From Paenibacillus wynnii (lineage in GTDB: Bacteria; Bacillota; Bacilli; Paenibacillales; Paenibacillaceae): a stretch of 64,000 nt of DNA. The translations under genes were made by a program, and so were the position numbers. Location: positions 434,001 through 498,000 of the forward strand of contig NZ_JQCR01000001.1 of NCBI RefSeq assembly GCF_000757885.1, written 5' to 3'. The notes under the pieces were generated by a model. It did not search any database, was not told the origin of the DNA, and worked only from the letters and a program-made list of their open reading frames with translations. Shown piece after piece: positions 1 to 8,980 of the stretch. The first letter of the stretch is position 1. Every line of letters begins with the position of its first letter.

Positions 1-196
1 GAATTGCAGTTTCAGCACCGAACGGGTCAGAACCGCCAGCTGTTAATGTATGCCAGTAAGCCATCGCAAAACGAAGGTGCTCCTCCATTGATTTCCCTGC
101 TACGATCTCTTCCGGATTATAGAATTTGAATGCAAAAGGGTTGGTAGAGCGACTTCCCTCATAAGAAATCTTACCTACTGTTTCAAAATAAGCCAT
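1..196 (-). CDS. xylA: Xylose isomerase, N-terminal part (cut by window edge)
   Basis: The first 65 codons of xylose isomerase, which converts D-xylose to D-xylulose in the cytoplasm. The start reads [15 protein letters not shown], followed by [27 protein letters not shown] and GGSDPFG, all typical of the N-terminus of this TIM-barrel enzyme. The catalytic and metal-binding residues lie beyond the window. The ATG at 196 is preceded by a strong GAGGAGGA ribosome-binding site. The gene is divergent from the xylR-like repressor, and a cre-like site lies between its start and the repressor gene. The rest of the gene is outside the window, so its integrity cannot be judged. Confidence 0.93.
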   Translation of the reverse strand, partial: MAYFETVGKISYEGSRSTNPFAFKFYNPEEIVAGKSMEEHLRFAMAYWHTLTAGGSDPFGAETAI

Positions 197-226
197 TATA
201 AAATCCTCCTCATATTGTGCTTTGCT

Positions 227-240
227 CGCAAGCGTTTACA
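227..240. promoter_or_regulatory. Candidate cre site (CcpA) upstream of xylA
   Basis: CGCAAGCGTTTACA fits the B. subtilis-type cre consensus TGWAARCGYTWNCW at about 12 of 14 positions. It lies 31-44 bases upstream of the xylA start codon. In Bacillus the xyl operon is under CcpA carbon catabolite repression, so the position makes sense. Inferred from the consensus only. Confidence 0.6.
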
Positions 241-264
241 AACTCATATTAACACATCGCAAAG

Positions 265-289
265 ACTTTGTATATTGGTTAAACAAAGT
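265..289. promoter_or_regulatory. Candidate XylR operator in the xylA-xylR intergenic region
   Basis: Inverted repeat ACTTTGT (265-271) and ACAAAGT (283-289) with an 11-base AT-rich centre. The arms resemble the AGTTTGT/ACAAACT arms of the Bacillus xyl operator, but the spacer is longer than the 7 bases expected for those arms. It is the only clear dyad between the divergent genes. Confidence 0.45.
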
Positions 290-474
290 TTTTTTATTCT
301 CGCAAATCGTGCTTTTTTTACAATGAACCCATGTTATGATGACCCTAAAGCGGAGTTTTCAATCCTTGAATATTCCGAAAAAGGGATCGCGATCCTGTTG
401 CAATTTACAGCACATGGCTCTAGACTAAGTGGCGTAGAACTAAATGAGAACGTTCCCAGAAGGAAGTGTAATTC

Positions 475-1635
475 GTGAAAGTTACCGGTGACCAGGCACT
501 GGTCAAAAAAATTAATAAATCCATTATCCTCCACATGATTCGAAAGCACTCCCCCCTCTCAAGGGCAAGGGTATCGGAAATGACAGGACTAAATAAAGCA
601 ACTGTATCCAACCTTGTTGCCGAGCTGTGCCAGCAAGAACTGGTTATTGAAGCCGGCCCGGGAGAGTCCAGCGGAGGTCGTAAACCATTAATCCTGCATT
701 TCAATGCGATGGCCGGCAGTGTTATCGGCATAGAGTTGCGTGTAAAACAGCTGACTGCTGTCCTCTGTGATCTCGGTGGAAATGTACTGGGTGAACGTGA
801 TTACACCTTGAACCATCACGACCTGCCGTATGTTCTGGAAGAGATACATAAGATAATCTCTGAGCTGATGGCTTCAGCTCCCGTAACACCATATGGCATT
901 GTGGGAATTGGTGTAGGTGTTCCCGGTATGGTAGATGAGAATGGAGTCGTCCTATTTGCACCCAATCTAGGTTGGGAAATGGTGAATCTGCGAGGAATGC
1001 TCGAATCCTCCTTCTCGGTTCCCGTTACGATCGATAATGAAGCGAATGCTGGAGCTCAAGGTGAGCTGAACTTTGGCGCGGCGAGGGATGTGCGGCATCT
1101 TCTATACGTCAGTGCAGGGTCAGGTATCGGCTCAGGGATCATCATCGGGGGGGAATTGTATAAGGGCGCACGCGGGTATGCGGGAGAGACGGGGCATATG
1201 TCTATCGAAGCCGACGGCAGGCTATGCAGCTGCGGAAGCCGCGGATGTTGGGAATTGTATGCCTCGGAGAAAACGTATGATAACGCGGATATCGATCTGC
1301 CGGCGCGAACTACGCCGGAGCTTGTGCGTTATGCGTCTCAGGGGCAGGAGGATGCTCTGCGCCATTTTGCAAAAGTGGGTGAATATCTCGGTATCGGCAT
1401 AACCAATCTGATCAACAGCTTCAATCCCGAGGTTATTGTCATTGGCGGAGCACTGTCAGAGGCTGAAGAATGGCTGGGTGAACCGCTGCGCAAGGTGGTT
1501 GCGGAACGCACCCTGCCTTACCATAAGCAGCAGTTGGAGATTACTTTCTCCAAGCTGGGCAGCCGTGGCACTGTGATTGGTGCTGGATTCTCGGCGGTTA
1601 TGCATTTCCTTGGGAATATCCGCGTCACCTTGTAA
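475..1635 (+). CDS. xylR: XylR-type ROK-family repressor of xylose utilisation
   Basis: A 386-residue ROK-family repressor. Residues 1-75 form a winged helix-turn-helix (SRARVSEMTGLNKATVSNLV, then SGGRKPL). They are followed by a sugar-kinase-like fold with GIGVGVPGMVD, the DNEANAGAQGE motif, GSGIGSGIIIGG and the ROK zinc-site pattern CSCGSRGCWE. The overall pattern closely resembles Bacillus XylR, which represses xylAB until xylose binds. The GTG start at 475 is supported by AGAAGGAAG upstream. Its divergent position next to xylA fits the role. ROK kinases share the fold, but the N-terminal DNA-binding domain marks this as a regulator. Confidence 0.9.
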   Translation: MKVTGDQALVKKINKSIILHMIRKHSPLSRARVSEMTGLNKATVSNLVAELCQQELVIEAGPGESSGGRKPLILHFNAMAGSVIGIELRVKQLTAVLCDLGGNVLGERDYTLNHHDLPYVLEEIHKIISELMASAPVTPYGIVGIGVGVPGMVDENGVVLFAPNLGWEMVNLRGMLESSFSVPVTIDNEANAGAQGELNFGAARDVRHLLYVSAGSGIGSGIIIGGELYKGARGYAGETGHMSIEADGRLCSCGSRGCWELYASEKTYDNADIDLPARTTPELVRYASQGQEDALRHFAKVGEYLGIGITNLINSFNPEVIVIGGALSEAEEWLGEPLRKVVAERTLPYHKQQLEITFSKLGSRGTVIGAGFSAVMHFLGNIRVTL

Positions 1636-1715
1636 CTAACGAGTGGTTAACAAATTGACGTAATATTGACGTATTTAGGGTGCTTCCAGGTGCAGATTAA
1701 GGGCTTTCAATCCTA

Positions 1716-1750
1716 TATAATGAAGGTTATATTAGTGTGACATATGTCAC
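1716..1750 (+). promoter_or_regulatory. Promoter -10 element plus CRP/FNR-like palindrome
   Basis: TATAAT at 1716-1721 is followed at 1737-1750 by the perfect 14-base palindrome GTGACATATGTCAC. With its flanks it reads TGTGA-N6-TCACC, the half-site arrangement of CRP/FNR-type regulators. No good -35 box is visible. The site lies downstream of the -10, which would suit repression of the small membrane gene at 1784. Function inferred. Confidence 0.35.
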
Positions 1751-1783
1751 CATAAAGCCTCTTTTGAAATGGAGTGATCGTCT

Positions 1784-1984
1784 ATGACCTATGTTGATAC
1801 GTCCGATATTTCAGCGCAAATGTTCATTGCTGTTCTTCTGTTTTTGCTGGTTATTGCACCGCTTATCAGCCTCGGCGTACTGCGTCTGTTCCAATCCAGG
1901 AAGAAATCCGGATTGACGCTTATTGGCCTAGGCATTGCGGTATATGTGATCTTTCAGATTAGTACGTTGTTCCTAGATACCTAG
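1784..1984 (+). CDS. Small two-helix membrane protein, unknown function
   Basis: A 66-residue protein that I do not recognise. Two hydrophobic segments are clear, about residues 12-34 (MFIAVLLFLLVIAPLISLGV) and 43-62 (LTLIGLGIAVYVIFQISTLF). A short basic loop (RLFQSRKKSG) separates them, consistent with a hairpin inner-membrane protein. The ATG has a GGAGTG ribosome-binding site. It is a single-gene unit with its own -10 element and a perfect downstream terminator, so it is probably expressed. A CRP/FNR-like palindrome sits between promoter and gene. Confidence 0.6.
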   Translation: MTYVDTSDISAQMFIAVLLFLLVIAPLISLGVLRLFQSRKKSGLTLIGLGIAVYVIFQISTLFLDT

Positions 1985-2023
1985 CCATCATCATTAGTAC
2001 AAATAAATATGTCTCCAACAAAC

Positions 2024-2061
2024 AAAAAGCAAGTTTCCTAAACCCCGGAAACTTGCTTTTT
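2024..2061. terminator. Bidirectional intrinsic terminator
   Basis: Perfect 15-base inverted repeat AAAAAGCAAGTTTCC / GGAAACTTGCTTTTT with an 8-base loop, giving T-runs on both strands. It lies between the convergent small membrane gene and the glutaredoxin-like gene. Confidence 0.9.
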
Positions 2062-2081
2062 CTTGTTGTTTATTGAATTAA

Positions 2082-2315
2082 TTACTCTGTCGCCAAAGCT
2101 TTGGCGAACTGAGTTTTGTTCATGCCTACAATTTTATACTCGCCAATTACGGTTATAGGCACAGCTCTCATACCCATATCCCATACCTGCTGTGCAAAAT
2201 CATCATTCTGCTCGATGTTGCGTTCCTCGTAGGAAACGCCTTTCTCATTCAGGAAGCTCTTCACCTGACGGCAATGCGGACAATTGGTCGATGTGTACAC
2301 AATTACATTTTCCAT
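2082..2315 (-). CDS. Glutaredoxin-family thiol-disulfide protein
   Basis: A 77-residue thioredoxin-fold protein with the redox motif CPHC at residues 12-15, the cis-proline segment RAVPIT and the C-terminal GMNKTQF. It resembles small glutaredoxin/NrdH-like proteins of Gram-positives, which reduce disulfides in target proteins. The ATG at 2315 is preferred over an in-frame ATG 18 bases upstream because GGGAGGAGAT lies just before it. It sits downstream of trxB on the same strand, 300 bases away. The physiological reductant cannot be told from the sequence. Confidence 0.85.
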   Translation of the reverse strand: MENVIVYTSTNCPHCRQVKSFLNEKGVSYEERNIEQNDDFAQQVWDMGMRAVPITVIGEYKIVGMNKTQFAKALATE

Positions 2316-2449
2316 AGTATGATCTCCTCCCATAATTTAGCGGGAACTCCGCTTCTATACTTCTTTTCACAAGCTGATGATAGTAGTAAATGAATTTAAG
2401 TGTATTTCATACATCTATTTTGGTGGTTTAATCAGCTGTTTCTAACTTT

Positions 2450-2584
2450 AATTGTACTTTGTGCAACTACATAACTGCAAATCGCCGATAATAGCCCAAG
2501 TTCGCCCGAATAAGTGTATTAAGTACAATTAAACGAGAATTAGCTACTAAGTAAGTCTAAATAGCTGCACAAAATACACTTATC
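2450..2584. repeat. Intergenic cluster of degenerate 20-base units (family 1)
   Basis: Three related units: AATTGTACTTTGTGCAACTA (2450-2469), AAGTGTATTAAGTACAATTA (2512-2531) and AGCTGCACAAAATACACTTA (2563-2582, inverted). They fit a shared core AAGTGTAYNNNGTGCAACTA. The same family recurs at 49387-49574. Nothing else is seen in the gap between trxB and the glutaredoxin gene. Confidence 0.65.
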
Positions 2585-2615
2585 CGTATGAATTTGAGCT
2601 GCCGTTAAGTACAAA

Positions 2616-3557
2616 TTATAGAATGACCGCGCTATGCTCTAAACTTTCAATATATTTCTCCGCATCAATAGCCGCCATACACCCGCTGCCTGCCGCAGTA
2701 ATTGCTTGTTTATAACGTGTATCCTGAACATCACCGCAAGCGAATACGCCCGGAATATTAGTCTCTGAGGTACCTGGATTGGTTACGATATAGCCGTTCA
2801 CATCCGTTGTGATCTGACCGCCTAAGAAAGCAGTGTTAGGATGATGTCCAATGGCAACGAACACACCGCTGGCTTCAATAATCTCTTCCTTACCGGTTTC
2901 ATTATTTAGCACTCTCAGCCCGTTTACACCTTTATCGCCTGAAGTCACTTCCAGAGGAGTACGGTTAAGGCCCCAAGATACTTTGGCGTTGTCACGCACG
3001 CGATCCTGCATGATTTTGGAAGCGCGCAGTTCACCGCGACGGTGTACCAGAGTTACTTTTGAAGCAAAACGAGTCAGGAAACCCGCCTCTTCCAGCGCCG
3101 AATCCCCACCGCCGACAACCACAATCTCTTTGCCGCGGAAGAAAAATCCGTCACAAGTTGCGCAAGTACTCACACCGCGTCCGATATTATCCTGTTCACC
3201 GGGAATACCCAAGTATTTCGCCGTAGCTCCAGTGGATAGAATCAGTGTGTCCGTCTCCAGGACACCTATCCCTTCAATATTCAGCTTAAACGGACGTTCT
3301 CCGAGTTCTACACTATTCACCCAGCCCGTACGGAATTCTGCACCAAAACGCTCCGCCTGCTTACGCATATTGTCCATCAGATCCGGTCCCATAATGCCCT
3401 CAGGAAACCCCGGGAAATTCTCGACTTCTGTTGTAGTGGTTAGTTGTCCCCCCGGTTGAGGTCCCTCAATAACCAATGGCTTCAGATTCGCGCGAGCCAA
3501 ATAAATGGCAGCAGTCAACCCGGCAGGACCCGTTCCCACAATAATTGATTTATACAT
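2616..3557 (-). CDS. trxB: Thioredoxin reductase
   Basis: A 313-residue NADPH-dependent flavoenzyme that reduces thioredoxin. FAD-binding [14 protein letters not shown] is at the N-terminus, the redox-active CATC is in CATCDGFFF around residue 133, NADPH-binding [10 protein letters not shown] is near residue 150, and the second FAD motif is GVFACGDV near residue 270. Length matches bacterial TrxB. The ATG has an AAGGAGGAT ribosome-binding site. A good sigma-A promoter lies 72-101 bases upstream. TrxB would also support the thioredoxin-coupled arsenate reductase encoded at 46.6 kb. Confidence 0.97.
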   Translation of the reverse strand: MYKSIIVGTGPAGLTAAIYLARANLKPLVIEGPQPGGQLTTTTEVENFPGFPEGIMGPDLMDNMRKQAERFGAEFRTGWVNSVELGERPFKLNIEGIGVLETDTLILSTGATAKYLGIPGEQDNIGRGVSTCATCDGFFFRGKEIVVVGGGDSALEEAGFLTRFASKVTLVHRRGELRASKIMQDRVRDNAKVSWGLNRTPLEVTSGDKGVNGLRVLNNETGKEEIIEASGVFVAIGHHPNTAFLGGQITTDVNGYIVTNPGTSETNIPGVFACGDVQDTRYKQAITAAGSGCMAAIDAEKYIESLEHSAVIL

Positions 3558-3629
3558 GACTATATCCTCCTTATGGAGCTGTACGGCAGAGCGTCAGTCC
3601 TTATTTAAAATGATTACAATGTAGTATTT

Positions 3630-3658
3630 ATTATGATAACAGAAAACGATTCTGTCAA
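3630..3658 (-). promoter_or_regulatory. Sigma-A-type promoter of trxB
   Basis: On the minus strand, TTGACA (3653-3658), 17 bases, then CATAAT (3630-3635), upstream of the trxB start at 3557. Confidence 0.7.
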
Positions 3659-3720
3659 TATGCCAGACTCCTATTGCAGGAACTATTTTGTGAACAATTT
3701 AATTTTTAGAAATTTATATA

Positions 3721-5688
3721 CTAGCGAAGCAGCCGCAGCCCATTCAAGATCACCAGAATAGTACTTCCTTCATGACCTATGACACCAAAAGGAAGCGCGA
3801 TTCCCTGCAGGAAATTGCTCAATATGAGAACCGAGATGACACTTACCGCAAAAATCATATTTTGCTTCACAATTCTTTGGGTACGGCGAGCCAAGGATAT
3901 CGTAGCTGCGATTTCCTCAATGTTATCGTTCATTAATACCACATCCGCAATTTCGAGCGCAGCACCGCTGCCCTTCATTCCCATTCCAATACCCACAGTA
4001 GCCGTGGCTAGAGCTGGCGCATCATTAACTCCGTCTCCTACCATGACCACATTACCATAGGTCTCACGCATCGCTTTGATATATCTAACCTTATCCTCCG
4101 GCAGGAGATCAGCATACACCAGATCTACTCCAGTCTTACGGGCGATTACCGCTGCAGTAGCAGCACGGTCTCCGGTCAGCATAGCTACTTTAATCCCCAA
4201 TGCCTGCAGCTTTCGCACCGCTGCTTCTGCCTGAGGACGTACGGTGTCCTGCAGCGCAATCATGCCCGCAACTTTCTCACCCTCCATGATAATGGATACG
4301 GTCTTCCCTTCATCCTCCAACTGCTGACGAAGGGCTCTCCAATACTCAAGGATATGTGCCGGGCCTTCAACCGTTTCCGTGTCGAGGAAGTTGGTTTTCC
4401 CAATCCGCCAGTGCTGTCCATCGATTTGACCTTCAATCCCCCATCCGGTTAAGGACTTTGTCTCCTGTACCCCCCGAAGCACCAGACATTCATCCTCGGC
4501 TTTGCGTACAATGGCTTCCGCTAATGGATGCCGTGACATATTCTCAAGTGAGGCGCATATGATGAGCAGCTCATCCCGATCATACTCCCCGCCAGCAATG
4601 AAATCAGTAACTTGCGGGGCTCCCTCGGTAAGTGTACCTGTCTTGTCAAAGGCAACGATAGAGGTACGGGCCATATTTTCCAGATGGACACCGCCCTTGA
4701 ATAAAATCCCTCTCCTTGCGCTTTTGGATATCGCGGACAGCATCGCTGGCATAATGGAGGAGACTAGGGCACATGGGGATGCAACAACGAGAAATACCAT
4801 GGCTTTATAAAATGTGGTGCCCCAATTCCAATCCAGAAGTACAGGCGGCAGCAATACCAAAGCCAACGTGGTGGCCACTACCACCCGGGCGTAAATAGAC
4901 TCCAGCCGTTTGATAAAGCGCTGCGAGTTCGGCACTTCCAATTCAGCCTCTTCTACCATCTTAATGATCTTTGCAAAAAGAGTGTTCTCTGCTGATTGGG
5001 TTACTTCAATATATAAGGGGCCTTCGCCATTAACTGTACCTGCAAAAACCTCATGACCGGCAAATTTGTCAACAGGGACCGACTCTCCGGTTATCGAGGC
5101 CTGATCCACGGATGATTCCCCGCGGTATACCTTGCCGTCTGCTGGAATCAATTCCCCCGGGCGAACCAGCAATAGATCTCCAAGGATCAATTGGTCAATC
5201 GTAATCTCATTCATAGCTCCATTCTCAATTCGCACCGCCGTTGCCGGCTTAAGGGCCATAAGTGAAGAGATATCCTTTTTACTGCGCTCCATCGTGTAGC
5301 TCTCAAGAGCCCCGCTTAAAGCAAATATAAAAATCAGCATCGCCCCTTCATTCCAGTAACCGATAGAAGCAGCTCCCAGTGCAGCAGCAATCATCAGCAG
5401 GTTCACATCAAGATCGCGATCTTTAATTAGTGTCTCTACACCTTCTTTGGCTTTGATCCATCCGCCTACGGTATAGGAGATCACATAGAGCAGAACAGAT
5501 GCGATCTCGGACCATCCACCTGCAGCCCATGCTATGAGCATCAAAATCCCGCTGCCTATTGCGGCTTGCATTTCGGAATTGCTCATTACCGCCCGCACAT
5601 CGAACTTTCGGCGGTTCGGTAATTGCGGTCGCTTTGAGCTTCGGAATAGGGTCTTACTCTGAGGTAAATGTTTGGATGTTGCTTGCAT
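3721..5688 (-). CDS. P1B-4-type heavy-metal-transporting ATPase (PfeT/ZosA-like)
   Basis: A 655-residue P-type ATPase with TGES (200-203), SPC in a transmembrane helix (304-306), phosphorylation motif DKTGTLT (Asp348), the HP motif in SRHPLAEAI and GDGVNDAPALA. It ends with HEGST in the last helix. SPC plus HEGST is the signature of the P1B-4 group, which includes B. subtilis PfeT (formerly ZosA/YkvW), an Fe(II) exporter. There is no N-terminal CxxC metal-binding domain; a basic tail of about 30 residues replaces it. The Fur/PerR-like boxes upstream support iron or peroxide control. Co(II), Zn(II) or Cd(II) cannot be excluded as substrates. Confidence 0.85.
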   Translation of the reverse strand: MQATSKHLPQSKTLFRSSKRPQLPNRRKFDVRAVMSNSEMQAAIGSGILMLIAWAAGGWSEIASVLLYVISYTVGGWIKAKEGVETLIKDRDLDVNLLMIAAALGAASIGYWNEGAMLIFIFALSGALESYTMERSKKDISSLMALKPATAVRIENGAMNEITIDQLILGDLLLVRPGELIPADGKVYRGESSVDQASITGESVPVDKFAGHEVFAGTVNGEGPLYIEVTQSAENTLFAKIIKMVEEAELEVPNSQRFIKRLESIYARVVVATTLALVLLPPVLLDWNWGTTFYKAMVFLVVASPCALVSSIMPAMLSAISKSARRGILFKGGVHLENMARTSIVAFDKTGTLTEGAPQVTDFIAGGEYDRDELLIICASLENMSRHPLAEAIVRKAEDECLVLRGVQETKSLTGWGIEGQIDGQHWRIGKTNFLDTETVEGPAHILEYWRALRQQLEDEGKTVSIIMEGEKVAGMIALQDTVRPQAEAAVRKLQALGIKVAMLTGDRAATAAVIARKTGVDLVYADLLPEDKVRYIKAMRETYGNVVMVGDGVNDAPALATATVGIGMGMKGSGAALEIADVVLMNDNIEEIAATISLARRTQRIVKQNMIFAVSVISVLILSNFLQGIALPFGVIGHEGSTILVILNGLRLLR

Positions 5689-5737
5689 TATAAATCACCT
5701 TCCCTGATTAGAGTTATGGATCTTACATTTGCTAATT

Positions 5738-5756
5738 GAGAATGAGATCCATTATT
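5738..5756. promoter_or_regulatory. Second, weaker Fur/PerR-like box
   Basis: GAGAATGAGATCCATTATT matches the 19-base Fur consensus GATAATGATAATCATTATC at 14 positions. It lies 50-68 bases upstream of the ATPase start. Confidence 0.4.
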
Positions 5757-5774
5757 AGGTCCCTTAAAATGACA

Positions 5775-5805
5775 CATGCTGCCCCGGCTTAGCCGGGACA
5801 GCATG
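5775..5805. other. Long hairpin in the ATPase leader
   Basis: CATGCTG-c-CCCGGC, loop TTA, GCCGGG-a-CAGCATG: 13 base pairs with one mismatch. It lies between the two Fur-like boxes. It lacks a clean T-run on either strand, so it may be a leader structure rather than a terminator. Confidence 0.6.
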
Positions 5806-5835
5806 ATAGATTTAGATTTAAATGATAACTTGAAT

Positions 5836-5854
5836 GAGAATGATAATCATTGTT
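5836..5854. promoter_or_regulatory. Fur box upstream of the metal ATPase
   Basis: GAGAATGATAATCATTGTT contains the uninterrupted Fur core AATGATAATCATT. It is 148-166 bases upstream of the ATPase start. Related Fur-family repressors such as PerR use similar sites. Confidence 0.75.
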
Positions 5855-5952
5855 GCAACTGTGCAAATATATTTCCTTTGTGCAACTTATAACTATACTA
5901 TACCACCTTAAACCTCATTGTAAACAGCTGGATAAGCCTAAAATACAAAAAA

Positions 5953-5996
5953 AAAGCAGCTGTCTAAGTTCGAAAGTGAACTTTGAAAGCTGCTTT
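5953..5996 (-). terminator. Intrinsic terminator of the gene at 6043
   Basis: AAAGCAGCT / AGCTGCTTT outer stem with an inner AAGTTC / GAACTT stem, followed on the minus strand by a run of ten T. Confidence 0.85.
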
Positions 5997-6042
5997 ACAT
6001 AATTTAAAGTTCAAAATATTCCCGGTTCTAATAAGACTAAGC

Positions 6043-7149
6043 TTACTTAACAGCCCTTACCCCTTCGGTGTGTTCGAAGGTTTCCTGCCGGGTCATCCAG
6101 GTTAGGCAGGCCGCTCTCAGCAGCGCTTCGGTCCGCTGATCTGCGCTGCAGAAGATCCCGTTCAGGCCGATCCGGTACAGATCGGCCAATGCGTACGCCG
6201 CCGGTGCCCCCGCGGCGAACACCACCGCCGCCGGCTTGATGCGCCGCACGGCGGTCAGGATTTGCCCCGCCGCCAGGGCGAAGCCCTCCGCGGCGGCATC
6301 GTCCTCCGGCGCGGCGGCCATAGCCGCGCCGTCCAGCACGAGGAAATCGGCGATTCGCACGATTTCCTCAGCGGCGCGATGCGCATCGGGGGCGATCAGC
6401 GCCCCGATGCGGCAAGTCGCCGCAAAGGCGTGGCCGAGGGTCTGCTCGGCCACGGTCTCGATGAATTCGCGCATGGCTGCGAATTCAGCTCCGCTGGCGG
6501 GGTACGGCGCCAGCAGATCCACCCGGCTATCGCAGCCCTGCCGGTAGCGCTCGCCGAGTGCAGCGAACAGTGCTTCAAGCTGCACATCCTGAAGTGCATT
6601 CAGCTTGAGAGGCCGTGCGGACAGTTCAGGAGTAAACGGAAGAGTGACTGCAACCCAACTGCCGTCCGATGATTCCAGAAGCCCGGCTGCCGTGGAACGA
6701 AGTATATAATAAATACGCTGCAAAACCCGATCAATCTCAGCCTCATTGTTACTGTTGATCCAGGTATTATAAAGTTTCTCAAGCTCCGGCTTTAGCAGCC
6801 ATGATTCACTCCTAACGAGACATGGGCCAGCCGCGGCCGAATGGCCCGCAGTTACTACGCATCGATCATTTTCTCCATCACGCAGGACAAGGAATGCCGG
6901 CTGCAATCCAGTCCGGCTGAAGTAACTCCGGTTAAATCTTTCTGCTGTTTCACGGGTGCCTCCTACGCTTCCAGATTCCGTAGATGCAGATTTTAGAGAT
7001 ACTGAAAAGCTAACTCCATCCCATGCTTGGTCACCAGCGTTAAACTTCAACGGGCGCTCTTCATTACTTCGAAAACCATCCTGCTGATGCTCATCCTTCA
7101 TCTTCTGCACCCACCCTTTTCGGCTTTGGATTGCCGCCGGCTTATTCAT
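6043..7149 (-). CDS. Protein related to the C-terminal TIM barrel of PEP-utilising enzymes (PPDK-like)
   Basis: A 368-residue protein with no confident name. The second half (from DVQLEALFAALGERY) resembles the PEP/pyruvate-binding barrel of pyruvate phosphate dikinase: RVDLLAPYPASGAEFAAMREFI, CRIGALIAPDAHRAAEEIVRIADFLVLDG and LADLYRIGLNGIFCSADQR line up in order. The phosphohistidine and ATP-grasp domains are absent and the normal catalytic Cys/metal ligands are not obvious, so enzyme activity is doubtful. The first ATG has a weak ribosome-binding site. An internal ATG 16 codons in follows AAGGGTGGG and is an alternative. The coding sequence is markedly GC-rich at 6180-6520 and packed with inverted repeats. 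Confidence 0.5.
   Translation of the reverse strand: MNKPAAIQSRKGWVQKMKDEHQQDGFRSNEERPLKFNAGDQAWDGVSFSVSLKSASTESGSVGGTRETAERFNRSYFSRTGLQPAFLVLRDGENDRCVVTAGHSAAAGPCLVRSESWLLKPELEKLYNTWINSNNEAEIDRVLQRIYYILRSTAAGLLESSDGSWVAVTLPFTPELSARPLKLNALQDVQLEALFAALGERYRQGCDSRVDLLAPYPASGAEFAAMREFIETVAEQTLGHAFAATCRIGALIAPDAHRAAEEIVRIADFLVLDGAAMAAAPEDDAAAEGFALAAGQILTAVRRIKPAAVVFAAGAPAAYALADLYRIGLNGIFCSADQRTEALLRAACLTWMTRQETFEHTEGVRAVK
6275..6514. repeat. Run of perfect inverted repeats inside the PPDK-like gene
   Basis: Seven consecutive perfect hairpins. AGGGC/GCCCT 6275-6287; CGGCGCGGC/GCCGCGCCG 6307-6331; GAGGAAATCG/CGATTTCCTC 6340-6369; CGCATCGGGG/CCCCGATGCG 6382-6411; CGTGGCCGAG/CTCGGCCACG 6429-6454; TGAATTCGC/GCGAATTCA 6462-6487; GCTGGCG/CGCCAGC 6493-6514. 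All lie within an intact reading frame. A second such run is at 13988-14171. Confidence 0.85.
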
Positions 7150-7375
7150 TAGATGTATTGGTTCCCGCCGGCTCTATTGCTTTACTTATAAATACGGGGG
7201 ACACCCCGGAATTATGCAAGCGGTATCAAAACATGTGAAATTACACACTTTAATGCAAAGTTTACAGTAAACAAAAAGAAACGGCTGCGCCGTCATATAT
7301 AAGGATGGTATCCGTCTCTCGGGGAAATATAAGGATCATTATATTGTGAAACATATAGATTGGTTTATTTTAAAA

Positions 7376-7448
7376 AAGGGCCTTTACCGTACTGATCCTC
7401 CTCTCTCCTATGCGAAAGTGGATGGGATCTAATAGGTAAAGTGCCCTT
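7376..7448 (-). terminator. Branched intrinsic terminator of the metY-like gene
   Basis: AAGGGC-c-TTTACC pairs with GGTAAA-gt-GCCCTT over 73 bases, enclosing a GATCC/GGATC stem. On the minus strand a T-run follows. The rest of the 7150-7461 gap holds only a small ACGGC/GCCGT hairpin at 7281-7293 and no gene. Confidence 0.7.
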
Positions 7449-7461
7449 CATAATGGCTTTA

Positions 7462-8790
<1,329 letters not shown>

Positions 8791-8922
8791 TTAACAATTT
8801 AGAATTGATAGTATTCTCTCACACTTCATGTCATTTGAACAGAAAGTTCTTATTATTCCACTGTGAATTATCACTTTACAGAAGAGAAATATATATAACG
8901 CTTACAAAAGTCTTCATTCATT

Positions 8923-8955
8923 AAAAAAGCGGCGTGCCAGATTGCACATGCCGCT
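8923..8955 (-). terminator. Intrinsic terminator of deoC
   Basis: AGCGGC-GTGC / GCAC-at-GCCGCT stem followed by six T on the minus strand. Confidence 0.85.
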
Positions 8956-8980
8956 GTTCATCTTGTTGTACCTTCCAGAA

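Noticed and set aside
2851..3459. 202-codon open frame opposite trxB
   Set aside because: Antisense to a strongly conserved enzyme; no start signal.
6262..6672. Open frames of 100-136 codons on the plus strand opposite the PPDK-like gene
   Set aside because: GC-rich coding sequence leaves the antisense frames open by chance; no ribosome-binding site and no recognisable protein features.
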